Shown here: piece by piece, positions 9,225-17,534 of the stretch
Position numbering within the stretch: position 1 is the stretch's first letter
Layout of the letters: each line of letters opens with the position of its first letter
Source: Alphaproteobacteria bacterium
GTDB lineage: Bacteria > Pseudomonadota > Alphaproteobacteria > Rhodobacterales > Rhodobacteraceae
Direction: 5' to 3'
NCBI GenBank assembly: GCA_030427145.1
Contig: JAUHWT010000008.1
Span: 1-64,000, forward strand
Length of the DNA stretch: 64,000 nt
Program-made: the position numbers and the translations under genes
Notes under the pieces: model-generated
Databases searched by the model: none
Seen by the model: the letters and a program-made list of their open reading frames with translations, nothing else
Told to the model about the DNA's origin: nothing

Positions 9225-10028
9225 TCAGTCCCAGGTCGGCCCCCATTCCGGGTCAATATAACGGCGTCCGCAGTCGAGACCAGCAATCACCGCCATGTCC
9301 CGCTCATCAAGCCGCACGTCCCGCGCCGCAAGATTGACCACCTGGCGATCCGGATTGGCCGATTTCGGGATCACCACCGACCCCATCTCCATCAGCCAGG
9401 CCAGCCCGATCTGCTCCGGCGTCGCCCCGTGCTTCCGCGCGATCCGCTTCATATCCGACGATTCATCCAGACCACCCCGCGCCAGCGGCATGTAGGCCGT
9501 CACCAGAATATCCGCGTCGCGGCAGTGCCGGGCCAGTTTCCGGTTCTGCAAAAACACATGCCGCTCGAACTGGTTGGTCGCGAGCCGCCCGCCACCAATC
9601 TCGTAAATTGCCTCATCCACCAGCCGCCGGGTGAAATTCGAAACGCCAATCATCCGCGTCTTTCGCCGGTCCTGCGCCCGCGCCAGATCGCCAATATAGT
9701 TGCACACCGGCGGGTCATTATCCGGCGCCGGCCAGTGGATCAGCGCCATGTCCACGTAATCAAGCCCCATCACCTGCAGGCTCTCATCGAGGCTCCGCTC
9801 GATCCGTCCCAGATTTGCCGCCGTGATCTTGGTGGTGATGAAAAACTCCCGCCGGTCGATCCCCGACCTGCGGATCGCCTTGCCGACATTCTCCTCCGTG
9901 CCGTAGCTCTGCGCCGTGTCGAAATGCCTGTAGCCCGCGCCAATCGCGGAATTCATCGCCTCAAGACCCGCCCGGCCCTGGAGATCAAACGTCCCAAGTC
10001 CAATCGGTGGTATCACCTGCACCTGCAT
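9225..10028 (-). CDS. Aldo/keto reductase
   Basis: This is an NADPH-dependent aldo/keto reductase with a TIM barrel of 267 residues. The catalytic tetrad is visible as D37, Y42, K67 and H98, in the contexts HFDTAQSYG, TTKI and LIHWP. The C-terminal cofactor segment with VIPKSANPDR is typical of the family. The ATG at 10028 is preferred because the conserved IPPIGLGTF motif begins right after it. A perfect -10 hexamer (TATAAT) lies about 48 nt upstream. The physiological substrate is unknown. Confidence 0.92.
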   Translation of the reverse strand: MQVQVIPPIGLGTFDLQGRAGLEAMNSAIGAGYRHFDTAQSYGTEENVGKAIRRSGIDRREFFITTKITAANLGRIERSLDESLQVMGLDYVDMALIHWPAPDNDPPVCNYIGDLARAQDRRKTRMIGVSNFTRRLVDEAIYEIGGGRLATNQFERHVFLQNRKLARHCRDADILVTAYMPLARGGLDESSDMKRIARKHGATPEQIGLAWLMEMGSVVIPKSANPDRQVVNLAARDVRLDERDMAVIAGLDCGRRYIDPEWGPTWD

Positions 10029-10075
10029 ATCCAAGCCGCATACCTCACTCTTGCACTCCGTACTGGTCCCGTACA

Positions 10076-10081
10076 ATTATA
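10076..10081 (-). promoter_or_regulatory. Candidate -10 box for the aldo/keto reductase gene
   Basis: The minus strand reads TATAAT here, in a locally AT-rich stretch (10060-10160), about 48 nt upstream of the gene start. No good -35 hexamer is present at 16-18 bp, so the call rests on the perfect -10 and its position. Confidence 0.35.
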
Positions 10082-10292
10082 TCGTTGACCACAGAAAATT
10101 CTTACAGATATATTAGCGTTAATACAAGTGTAGCGACAAATTCGGTTGAACTGAGTTGCCGGATAACGATCACGAGGGGGGCAAAACATTCTTCAAACGC
10201 ATCAGTCCTACACGCCCCATCGCACATGCCCCCTCACCTCCGGAATGCTCAGGGATCGACACGACTCCATCTCCGTATGATCCCTGACATAT

Positions 10293-10323
10293 GGTGATCC
10301 GGGTATCTGCGGCCCGGATCACC
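10293..10323. terminator. Perfect 11-bp hairpin downstream of pxpC
   Basis: GGTGATCCGGG at 10293-10303 and CCCGGATCACC at 10313-10323 form a perfect inverted repeat with a 9-nt loop. It lies in the 465-nt noncoding stretch between the pxpC stop and the aldo/keto reductase. There is no T-run on either side, so it is either a factor-assisted terminator or a protein-binding palindrome. Confidence 0.5.
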
Positions 10324-10419
10324 AGCCTTCCCCGCCCCGGACGGGCACTAAACGGGTGGATGTGCTACACGGGGCAAAACCCCACCCAAATTCGGCCATT
10401 TTCGGCAAAACCCCGTGCA

Positions 10420-10471
10420 ATCTGTGCCATTTGACTCACAATCTGTGCCAAATCCATGCAGATCTGTGCCA
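10420..10471. repeat. Three direct repeats with exact 21-bp period
   Basis: ATCTGTGCCA occurs at 10420-10429, 10441-10450 and 10462-10471, exactly 21 bp (two helical turns) apart, just past the pxpC stop codon. The flanking bases differ. The remainder of the 10029-10493 noncoding stretch contains the hairpin at 10293 and an AT-rich patch near 10080-10150, and no supported gene. Confidence 0.6.
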
Positions 10472-10493
10472 CTTTGACACCCGTTTCGACACC

Positions 10494-11504
10494 TTACTCG
10501 CGCGCCGAGACCATGCCGTCGATCAGGTTTTCCCGCAGAAGCTTCTCCCCCAGGCTCAGCCGCGGCTTCGCAAGTTCCGCCAACCAGGCCCGCTTCTCCT
10601 CCGATTTTTTCCTCGTAAATTCAACGGCTTCCTCGGCCGAAACGGCCACAAACCGCACCACATCCCCCGGCCTGCACTGCACCATCCGGTCCAGATCATC
10701 GGGCAAAACCGTCGCAATCTTCGGATATCCCCCCGTCGTCCCGCAATCCGCCAGCAAAACCATCACCCCCCCATCCCCCGACACCTGAACCGCCCCCCTC
10801 AAAACCGGTTCAGACGGAATTGAAAGGGCTTCTTTCAACCGCATTTTGGACCCATCAAGACGCACACCCATACGGTCATAGGAGTCCGTAAGTGACGATT
10901 TTTGCTCGAAAAATTCCGATACGGAGTCTGCCTCAAAATGCCGGTCCTGCGGCCCTGTAACCACGTGAACCCGGTCCGAAGGTTTGGCGAAATCCGGCAC
11001 CGAAATCTCGCCGACCCGCCCCTCCCGAACCTCCGCATTCCGGACCTCAAGCGTCTGTTCCGCCTGCAGCAAACCGCCGCCAAATCCCGACATGGAATGC
11101 GTCGCAGCACTCCCAAGCCATTGATCGCAAACAACTTCTCCGGCAAAGGTCAGATAGGCCCAACTGCCCCAGGACCCACCCCGCACGGCCAGTTTCTCGC
11201 CCTCCCGGATGGTCGCCACCGTCCATCCGTCGAACTTCGACCCGCCGGATACGACCCCAAAGCCGCCTCCCGCGACCGCGTAAGTCACTGATCCTTCGAC
11301 ACATTCCAGCGTCAGCCCACCAGGTGAAACCTCGATCCCCGTCGCCTCAACCGGTTGCGCCAAAGCCGTATTCGCAATCGCAAACGACGTCCGGTCCATC
11401 GGCCCCGAGGCCGGCACCCCAAAACGCATATGTCCAATCCGCCCCGCATCCTGGATGGACACCAGCGGACCCGCATGAACCACCCGAAACCGCGCCGTAC
11501 TCAT
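10494..11504 (-). CDS. pxpC: 5-oxoprolinase subunit C (biotin-dependent carboxyltransferase family, KipA-type)
   Basis: PxpC works with PxpA and PxpB in the ATP-dependent hydrolysis of 5-oxoproline to glutamate. The family landmarks are an N-terminal GPLVSIQDAGRIGH motif, GVPASGPMDRTSFAIAN near residue 30, and a C-terminal LADCGTTGGYPKIA near residue 250. At 336 residues it is normal length. Its ATG overlaps the pxpB stop (ATGA). It is the last gene of the duf1403-scpB-pxpABC operon. Confidence 0.93.
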   Translation of the reverse strand: MSTARFRVVHAGPLVSIQDAGRIGHMRFGVPASGPMDRTSFAIANTALAQPVEATGIEVSPGGLTLECVEGSVTYAVAGGGFGVVSGGSKFDGWTVATIREGEKLAVRGGSWGSWAYLTFAGEVVCDQWLGSAATHSMSGFGGGLLQAEQTLEVRNAEVREGRVGEISVPDFAKPSDRVHVVTGPQDRHFEADSVSEFFEQKSSLTDSYDRMGVRLDGSKMRLKEALSIPSEPVLRGAVQVSGDGGVMVLLADCGTTGGYPKIATVLPDDLDRMVQCRPGDVVRFVAVSAEEAVEFTRKKSEEKRAWLAELAKPRLSLGEKLLRENLIDGMVSARE

Positions 11505-12178
11505 GGCAGTTCACTCTCGTAGGTTTCCCGGTCAATACGTTGAAATTTAACGGAATCTCCTACATCGAACAGAAAGGGTTTCTCCGGATTTCCGGTCATG
11601 ACCCGCACCGCCGTCCGCCCGATCACGGACCATCCGGTGGGCATTTTCAGCGTCGTCACGAGCCCCTGCGGCCCCGCGATCATCACACTGCCCGCCGGCA
11701 CGTCCCGCACCGGTTTCGGCTTGCGCGGCACCTGAATTTCCTTCGGCACGCCCGACAGATACGCATATCCCGGCGCAAATCCGTACATGCAAACCCGGTA
11801 GGTGGCGGAGGTGTGCGCCTTGATCACGGCTTCCGGTGACATGTCACAAGCCTCTGAAACAGCTTGCAAATCCGGGTTCAAACCGTCCTCGTAGCAGACC
11901 CCGACATGGTGGGTTTTTGCCTCCGAGGCTACGTCCCTGCCTTCCGGTTTCAGTTTTCGAACCGCCTCCTCGACGTCAATATGCCGGGTTTGCAACGGGT
12001 CGAAAATGACCAGAAGATTGACCAAAGCCGGAATCACTTCCACAACGCCCGGAATATTCGCCTCACCAATTGCATGGTCGAGCGCGATTACCGCCTCATT
12101 GGCCGCGTCACTGATTTCTGTTGCAAATTCAATGAGTAAGCCACGATCCGCAACGTATTTGTACCCCAGCACATCCAC
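11501..12178 (-). CDS. pxpB: 5-oxoprolinase subunit B (KipI-type)
   Basis: This 225-residue protein belongs to the allophanate hydrolase subunit 1/KipI family. The conserved GFAPGYAYLSGVP segment lies near residue 135, followed by RDVPAGSVMIAGPQ. It begins 3 nt after the pxpA stop and overlaps pxpC by 4 nt. The function in 5-oxoproline cleavage follows from the complete pxpA-B-C set. In isolation KipI-type proteins were first described as kinase inhibitors, which this context does not suggest. Confidence 0.93.
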   Translation of the reverse strand: MDVLGYKYVADRGLLIEFATEISDAANEAVIALDHAIGEANIPGVVEVIPALVNLLVIFDPLQTRHIDVEEAVRKLKPEGRDVASEAKTHHVGVCYEDGLNPDLQAVSEACDMSPEAVIKAHTSATYRVCMYGFAPGYAYLSGVPKEIQVPRKPKPVRDVPAGSVMIAGPQGLVTTLKMPTGWSVIGRTAVRVMTGNPEKPFLFDVGDSVKFQRIDRETYESELP

Positions 12179-12181
12179 GGT

Positions 12182-12946
12182 TCAGTCCACAAACGCCCGG
12201 AGCGTGACCCCGGCCGCCACCAGCCTCTCGCGGATCTCACGCGCCATCGCCACCGCCGCCGGGCCGTCGCCATGCACACAGATCGAATGCGCTTCCAGCG
12301 CAATCGGGTCGCCATCAATCACCGGCATCCGCCCGCTTTCAAGGAACCCGATCAACCGGTCCGCCGCCGCGCCCGCGTCATGAATCATCGCGCCATTTTG
12401 ACCCCGCGGTACGAGCTGGCCGGAGGACAGATAGCCGCGATCCGCAAAAATTTCCGAGTAAACCCGCATGCCCCCACGGCGGGCCGCGCCCTCAAGACAG
12501 GTGCCGGAAATGGCCAGAATGGCGAGATCGGGATCAACTTTTTTCAAAGCGGAAACAATGGCTTCCGACACACTCTCGTCCGCCGCTGCGAGGTTCGCCA
12601 GGGCGCCATGGGGCTTCACGTAGTCGAGTTCAACCGGCACCATCGCCGCCAGAGCCTGTAGCGCGCCGACCTGCGCCGCAACCATACGCCCAATGCTCTC
12701 CTGGCTCATGGGGATCACCCGGCGGCCAAAGCCCTCGCGGTCGTTGTAGCCTGGATGCGCGCCGACACGAACGCCGTTTTCACGGGCCAGAGTGAGCGTG
12801 CGAAACATGGTCTCCGGATCGCTGGCATGACCGCCACAGGCGATGTTGGCGCTTGTGACCAGCCCCAGCATCGTAGCGTCATCCCCCATGGGCCAGGGAC
12901 CAAACCCCTCGCCCAGGTCCGAGTTTAGATCAATGCGTTTCACCAT
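12182..12946 (-). CDS. pxpA: 5-oxoprolinase subunit A (LamB/YcsF family)
   Basis: This is the 254-residue PxpA, with the family motifs IDLNSDLGEGFG at the N-terminus, ANIACGGHASD near residue 33, GAHPGYNDREGFGRR near residue 62 and VKPHGAL near residue 109. The ribosome site (GGAGGA) lies inside the 3' end of scpB, and only 3 nt separate the scpB stop from this ATG. It is therefore translated from the same message as the condensin-like gene. Confidence 0.94.
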   Translation of the reverse strand: MVKRIDLNSDLGEGFGPWPMGDDATMLGLVTSANIACGGHASDPETMFRTLTLARENGVRVGAHPGYNDREGFGRRVIPMSQESIGRMVAAQVGALQALAAMVPVELDYVKPHGALANLAAADESVSEAIVSALKKVDPDLAILAISGTCLEGAARRGGMRVYSEIFADRGYLSSGQLVPRGQNGAMIHDAGAAADRLIGFLESGRMPVIDGDPIALEAHSICVHGDGPAAVAMAREIRERLVAAGVTLRAFVD

Positions 12947-12949
12947 AAT

Positions 12950-13588
12950 TCAGTCCTCCACCTCTACCGTGGGAACCTCCGCCACGGTCCCCTCGAACGG
13001 GTCGCCATTGACGAGTTCCACACCCGGTTCGGGCAGGTCGCGCAGGCTTTTGAGATCAAATGTCGTCAGAAAAACCGGAGTGGTTACAAAGGTATGCGGC
13101 GCACCAGGCCGCGGGCTTCGCGGCCCGGTAGCGATCAGGTCCCGCCGGCGCAGACGCCCCAGAAGGTCGCGGCTGATGCTCTTGCCAAAAATGTCCTTGA
13201 GCCCGTCACGGTCAATCGGCTGGTGCCAGGCAATCGCCGCCAGAACCGCCAGATCAAACTCCGTCAGCTCCAACAACCGGTCACCCATTTCCGCCGCGGC
13301 GCGGATGGCCGTCGCGTGCCGCCGACGCGTGCGGAACATCCAGCCGCCCGCCACGTCGACCAGCTCATAAGGGCGGTCGACAAGTTCGGCGCGTATGTCA
13401 TCAATCAGCAGGTCCACCGGCACGTCCCGCCCGACGAGCGGGCTGAGCCTGTCCTTTGACACCGGGCCGGACGAGGCAAAAATCACCGCCTCGATCCGCT
13501 GCATCCAATGACGCCAGCGCTCCTCCGGCGGCAGATCCACCATCTCGATATCGAGGCCGGGAGGGGTATCCGCATCCGCCATCGTCAA
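12950..13588 (-). CDS. ScpB-like protein (SMC-Scp subunit family), replicon-borne type
   Basis: This 212-residue protein resembles ScpB, the winged-helix partner of the SMC-ScpA kleisin complex. The first winged helix is at about residues 28-110 (RIEAVIFASSGPVS and YELVDVAGGWMFRTR). The second is at about residues 115-195 (LTEFDLAVLAAIAWHQPI, IATGPRSPRPGAPHTFVTT). No scpA or smc lies nearby. Instead it overlaps a DUF1403 gene by 4 nt and runs directly into pxpA. It is probably a second, accessory ScpB found on Rhodobacterales replicons. Whether it joins the host SMC complex is unknown. Confidence 0.8.
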   Translation of the reverse strand: MTMADADTPPGLDIEMVDLPPEERWRHWMQRIEAVIFASSGPVSKDRLSPLVGRDVPVDLLIDDIRAELVDRPYELVDVAGGWMFRTRRRHATAIRAAAEMGDRLLELTEFDLAVLAAIAWHQPIDRDGLKDIFGKSISRDLLGRLRRRDLIATGPRSPRPGAPHTFVTTPVFLTTFDLKSLRDLPEPGVELVNGDPFEGTVAEVPTVEVED

Positions 13589-14535
13589 AGCCCATAGAGC
13601 CGAAAGGTCGTGCGGCCGGTCAGTTCACGCACGACGTCAAGTTCAATCAAACGCTCACAAAACCGCCGCGCCGCCCGGTCGGACATGCGCATCCGACTGC
13701 CGCGAATGATGGGGCTGAGCGCGCCGGACGGCGACACCGCGTCCTCCGACAGGAACAGGGACACCGCCGCCTCAGACCCCTTGGCCCGCAGCTTTGGTGC
13801 CACGGCCAAAAGCCGCTCCGCCCGGCGGGTCAGATCGGCGGCCAGCACCAGCGTCTGCTCAACACCCGCAAAGACCGCGCGATGGCAGATGTCCTCGCCA
13901 TCGGCCTCACCCGCCGCAATGCGGCGCAGCTCCGCGCCCCGAAGGTGCACCGACAGCATGGGGACTGCATGGGTCCAGTTCAGCCGCATGGCGAGGATCA
14001 GGTCCGCCAGCATCAGCGCCTCACACTCCGCCGTGGGATGGGCGCGCAGGACGGTGCGCAACATGGCAACGGACGGTCCGACCGGTGTTCGCCCCTCCCG
14101 CATCGAGGCGTCAAACCATCCCGGCAAATCGGCCAGAAACGCCTCCGGCAGGACCTTCTCAAGCCGCTGCAGGCGACTGCTTCGTGGCGGTCCAATCCGC
14201 GTCAGATCGCGCCAGCGGGCGAACATCTCTCCTGCCGGTCCCAGTGCATCGCCCGGGCGGGTGAGACAAATCGCATCACGGATATCGGCCTGCCCGTCGC
14301 CACGCCGCTCCAGTTTCAGACAGGCAATCGCGGCCTGCATCGCCAGGCGGTCGCGCAACAGGGCCAACGGCAGACGCTCTTCCGGATCGCGCAAGACACC
14401 GTGCAAAACGGTCAGGGCCGAACCGGCCGCGAAGGCCGCGTGTTCAGGCTGGCTGTCCGATCCCAGGCGCAACCAGTCGGGCACCGTCACCGGCAGCCGG
14501 GCATCATTGGCCAGTGATGGAAAGGACATCGTCAT
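13585..14535 (-). CDS. DUF1403 family protein
   Basis: This 316-residue soluble protein of unknown function is recognised as the DUF1403 family by its pairing with ScpB and its overall sequence. It is helical and rich in Leu, Arg and Ala. The last ~60 residues (SPIIRGSRMRMSDRAARRF to the terminal RLYGL) read like a small winged-helix domain, which would fit a DNA- or SMC-binding role. This is inference. The stop overlaps the scpB ATG, so the two proteins are made together. Confidence 0.75.
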   Translation of the reverse strand: MTMSFPSLANDARLPVTVPDWLRLGSDSQPEHAAFAAGSALTVLHGVLRDPEERLPLALLRDRLAMQAAIACLKLERRGDGQADIRDAICLTRPGDALGPAGEMFARWRDLTRIGPPRSSRLQRLEKVLPEAFLADLPGWFDASMREGRTPVGPSVAMLRTVLRAHPTAECEALMLADLILAMRLNWTHAVPMLSVHLRGAELRRIAAGEADGEDICHRAVFAGVEQTLVLAADLTRRAERLLAVAPKLRAKGSEAAVSLFLSEDAVSPSGALSPIIRGSRMRMSDRAARRFCERLIELDVVRELTGRTTFRLYGL

Positions 14536-14593
14536 GGTTGCAAGACTATATCACCCGCCTCACTGAGGCCAGCGTGAAGCGACCTGGCCCGTT

Positions 14594-15877
14594 TCAGCGC
14601 AGCGCCTCCCGGATGCGGTAGTAGATCATGCCGAGCGCGACCAGATGGCTGCCCATCTGTCGCCCGAACGGCAGGCGGGAATGGCGGACTTTCGCAAAGA
14701 CGTCAAAGCGCGACATGGTCCCGGTGATGGCCTCGGCCATCAATTCACCCATGATGTGGGTCAGTGCGATGCCGTGGCCGGAATATCCCTGCACGTAGAA
14801 GACGTTGTCCCGGATTTTTCCCACCTGCGGAATACGGTTCAGAATGATCCCGTCAATGCCGTTCCAGGCATGGTCGATCCGGCGGCCCCGCAGTCTCGGA
14901 AAGGTTTTTTCCATGGCGGGGCGCAGATCATCCGCGATGGATTTCGGCGGCCGACCGGAATAGTTCGTCCCACCGCCAAAGAGCAGACGCCGGTCGGCGG
15001 TCAGGCGGTAGTAGTCGAGCACGAAGCGGCTGTCATAGACGGCGATGTCCCGCGGGTTGATCCGTTCGGCGTCCTCACCGAGAGGCTCGGTCGCCATGAC
15101 GCTCAGCGAGGCGGGAAACAGACCGCCGCCGAGGGATTTCTGCTCAAGCAGGTGCAGCGCGTTCCCCGCGATCAGGACCGTATCGGCCGTGACCCTGGCG
15201 CCAGCCGTCACGAGTACCGCGGGGGATCCGTGCTCAATGCGCAGAACCTCGGCATCCTCGAAGATCATCGCCCCCTGCCGTTCCGCCGCGCGGGCCTCGC
15301 CGAGGCAGAGGTTCAGGGGGTGCAGATGCATGTTTTTGCGGTTGAGAAGCCCGCCGCAATACAGCTCCGTTTCCAGGTAGTCGCGGACCTGATCGCCGTT
15401 CAGCAGGCTGAGGGAGGCGTCCATGCCACGCTCACAGCCCGCATCATAAGTGGCCTGCAACTCCTTCATATGCTGCGGTTTCATTGCGGTCTGCATCTGT
15501 CCGAATTTCAGATCGCACTGGATTCCGTATTTTTCCACCCGGTTGCGGATGATGTCGTGACCATGCCAGCGTAAATTCCATATGAAACCATCCGCTTCCG
15601 CACCGATGCTGCGACGGAATTCGCGGGCCATGGCCACGTCGCCGGAAAGGCTTCCGGTGACCTGGCCGCCATTGCGGCCGGTGGCGCCCCAGCCCACGAG
15701 TTTGGCCTCAAGGACCGCGACCTTCAACCCGCGCTCGGTGAGTTCAAGCGCAGTGGAAATACCGGAGAAGCCACCGCCGACGATGGCAACGTCGACGCGC
15801 AGGTTGCTGGTAAGACGTCGAAAACCATTGCGGTCGTTGCAACTGGCGGCATAGTAGCTGTCGGTATGGCCGGTCAT
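14594..15877 (-). CDS. FAD-dependent amine oxidoreductase (PuuB/DadA-like)
   Basis: This is a 427-residue DAO-family flavoprotein. The Rossmann motif VAIVGGGFSGISTALEL is near residue 30, with GWGATGRNGGQVTG near residue 64, a hallmark of gamma-glutamylputrescine oxidase-like enzymes. VQGYSGHGIALTHIMGEL near the C-terminus is the usual FAD contact. Its ATG overlaps the stop of the acetylpolyamine deacetylase gene, so polyamine or gamma-glutamylpolyamine oxidation is the likely role. A glutamine synthetase-like gene at 62824 could supply glutamylated substrate. Confidence 0.85.
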   Translation of the reverse strand: MTGHTDSYYAASCNDRNGFRRLTSNLRVDVAIVGGGFSGISTALELTERGLKVAVLEAKLVGWGATGRNGGQVTGSLSGDVAMAREFRRSIGAEADGFIWNLRWHGHDIIRNRVEKYGIQCDLKFGQMQTAMKPQHMKELQATYDAGCERGMDASLSLLNGDQVRDYLETELYCGGLLNRKNMHLHPLNLCLGEARAAERQGAMIFEDAEVLRIEHGSPAVLVTAGARVTADTVLIAGNALHLLEQKSLGGGLFPASLSVMATEPLGEDAERINPRDIAVYDSRFVLDYYRLTADRRLLFGGGTNYSGRPPKSIADDLRPAMEKTFPRLRGRRIDHAWNGIDGIILNRIPQVGKIRDNVFYVQGYSGHGIALTHIMGELMAEAITGTMSRFDVFAKVRHSRLPFGRQMGSHLVALGMIYYRIREALR

Positions 15878-16908
15878 TTCGCGCCGTCGAAACCCTGAAG
15901 CAGGTTGACCGTGTTTATGCCAATTTCCTCAACGGCATAGCCGCCTTCCATGACAAAAACCGTGGGCAGATCGAGCCCGGCAAGATACGCGCCGCAATCG
16001 GTGAAATCGTCGCTTGTGAGCTTGAAAAAGCTGATCGGGTCGCCCTCATAGGTGTCCACACCGATGGAAACGACCAGCAGGTCAGCAGCGAAGTCGCGGA
16101 TACGGTCACCGGCTTCAATGAGCGCTTTTTTCCAGTCGGAATAGGGGGTTCCTGGCGCTAGCGGATAGTTGACGGTGAAGCCTTCGCCCTCACCCTCTCC
16201 CGTCTCATCAGCGTATCCCAGAAAATGCGGGAAGGCATGGGAGGGGTCGCCGTGGATGGACAGGAAAAGAACGTCCGACCGCCGGCTGAAGATGTTCTGG
16301 GTTCCGTTGCCGTGGTGGAAATCAATGTCCAGAACGGCGACGCGCGCCGCCCCATTATCGCGAGCATACTGCGCGGCGATGGCGGCATTGTTGAGGAAAC
16401 AGTAACCGCCGAACTGATCCATCGCGGCATGGTGGCCAGGCGGGCGGCAGAGCGCGAAGGCCGACCGGTTGCCTGACAAAACGTGATCCGTGGCGGTGAG
16501 GGCCACATCCTTGGCGGCGAGCGCGGCCTCCCAGGTGCCTTCGGAAATCGTGGTTTCCGAGGCCAGGGCATAGTAGCCGATTTTGCCCTCAATCATCTGT
16601 GGGATGTGGGGCGAGTTCATGGTGCGCCCGGGCCAGCAAATAGGGATGGCCTCCCCTTTCATGCCCGCGGCTCTCCAGTCCTCAAAACAGGTCGAAAGGA
16701 ACTCCACGTAACCGGCGTCATGCACTTTCAGGACGGGATCAAGGTCGTAGTCTTTCGGCTCCACAACATCGCCAAGGCCGACGTATTTGACGCGCTCAAG
16801 GATAATTTCGGCCCGGCGCGGGCACTCAAACGGCGCGACGATCTCGCCGCCGTGGATTTCCATTTTGGCATCACGAAGCCTGTGTCTGTCCGAATAGACG
16901 GTTAGCAT
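15874..16908 (-). CDS. Acetylpolyamine amidohydrolase (histone deacetylase family)
   Basis: This is a zinc-dependent deacetylase of 344 residues. The catalytic region has RPPGHHAAMDQFGGYCFLN (tandem His) near residue 153. The metal-binding DIDFHHGNGTQ follows near residue 196, then SIHGDPSHAFPHFLGYADE near residue 220. The last motif is characteristic of acetylpolyamine amidohydrolases rather than histone-type enzymes. It starts at the 5' end of an operon with the FAD amine oxidase. The pathway inferred is deacetylation of acetylputrescine or related polyamines, then oxidation. Confidence 0.88.
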   Translation of the reverse strand: MLTVYSDRHRLRDAKMEIHGGEIVAPFECPRRAEIILERVKYVGLGDVVEPKDYDLDPVLKVHDAGYVEFLSTCFEDWRAAGMKGEAIPICWPGRTMNSPHIPQMIEGKIGYYALASETTISEGTWEAALAAKDVALTATDHVLSGNRSAFALCRPPGHHAAMDQFGGYCFLNNAAIAAQYARDNGAARVAVLDIDFHHGNGTQNIFSRRSDVLFLSIHGDPSHAFPHFLGYADETGEGEGEGFTVNYPLAPGTPYSDWKKALIEAGDRIRDFAADLLVVSIGVDTYEGDPISFFKLTSDDFTDCGAYLAGLDLPTVFVMEGGYAVEEIGINTVNLLQGFDGAK

Positions 16909-17032
16909 GCGCGGGTCCTGACCATGAGGGTTGTGTGTGAATTCGGACCCTGAACCGGCAAACCGGAAGCCCGCATCCCGACGCAGACTTGCATTAAATC
17001 CGTCCTGCGTTCAAGTTGTTCGTAACAGGGTA

Positions 17033-17044
17033 CAGGACGTCCTG
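17033..17044. promoter_or_regulatory. 12-bp palindrome in the divergent intergenic region
   Basis: CAGGACGTCCTG is a perfect palindrome 30 nt before the coxG-like start, in the 165-nt region between the divergent polyamine operon and that gene. It could be an operator. Nothing in the sequence identifies the protein that would bind it. Confidence 0.3.
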
Positions 17045-17073
17045 AGCACCCGCATAAAAGGGAGATTTGCAGT

Positions 17074-17532
17074 ATGGAACTCAACGACGAGATCGTGATC
17101 AACGCGCCGCGCGACCGGGTTTATGAGGCGCTAAACGATCCGGACGTACTGCAGGAATGCATCCCGGGCTGCGAGGAACTTGTCAAGCATTCCGACACGG
17201 AAATGGAGGCGAAGGTTCTGCTGAAAATCGGGCCGGTCAAGGCGCGGTTCAGCGGTAACGTCATCCTCGATCAGACGGGCGCGCCGGAGAAATTTTCCCT
17301 AGTCGGTCAGGGTAATGGCGGGGCCGCCGGTCAGGCCAAGGGCGGCGCGGACGTGACCCTGACGGAGGACGGCGACCAAACAATTTTGACCTATACGGCG
17401 AAGGCCGATGTGGGTGGGAAAATCGCGCAGCTTGGCAGCCGCCTGATACAGAGCACGTCCAAGAAACTGGCCGGAAACTTCTTCAAGAAATTTGCCGCCG
17501 TAGTGGACCCCGAGGAGGAAAAAACCGCCTGA
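17074..17532 (+). CDS. CoxG-like SRPBCC family protein
   Basis: This 152-residue START/SRPBCC fold protein is of the carbon monoxide dehydrogenase subunit G (CoxG) type. It opens with INAPRDRVYEALNDPDVLQECIPGCEEL and continues with the hydrophobic-cavity strands of the family. CoxG proteins usually accompany molybdenum hydroxylases and help with membrane attachment or maturation. The fused molybdenum hydroxylase at 25688-28459 is the obvious partner. The gene is convergent with livF, with stops 2 nt apart. A GGGAG ribosome site lies ahead of the ATG. Confidence 0.85.
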   Translation: MELNDEIVINAPRDRVYEALNDPDVLQECIPGCEELVKHSDTEMEAKVLLKIGPVKARFSGNVILDQTGAPEKFSLVGQGNGGAAGQAKGGADVTLTEDGDQTILTYTAKADVGGKIAQLGSRLIQSTSKKLAGNFFKKFAAVVDPEEEKTA

Positions 17533-17534
17533 GG

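Noticed and set aside
10420-10471. Possible CRISPR array
   Set aside because: The repeat unit is only 10 bp with 11-bp spacers, there are three copies only, and no cas gene is present.
10420-10480. TGGCAC on the minus strand three times, resembling sigma-54 -24 boxes
   Set aside because: The distance from GG to the only downstream GC is two bases too short for a -24/-12 promoter, and the other copies have no -12 element.
10356-10823. Plus-strand open frame opposite the end of pxpC
   Set aside because: It is a shadow of pxpC for most of its length and has no ribosome site or conserved motif.
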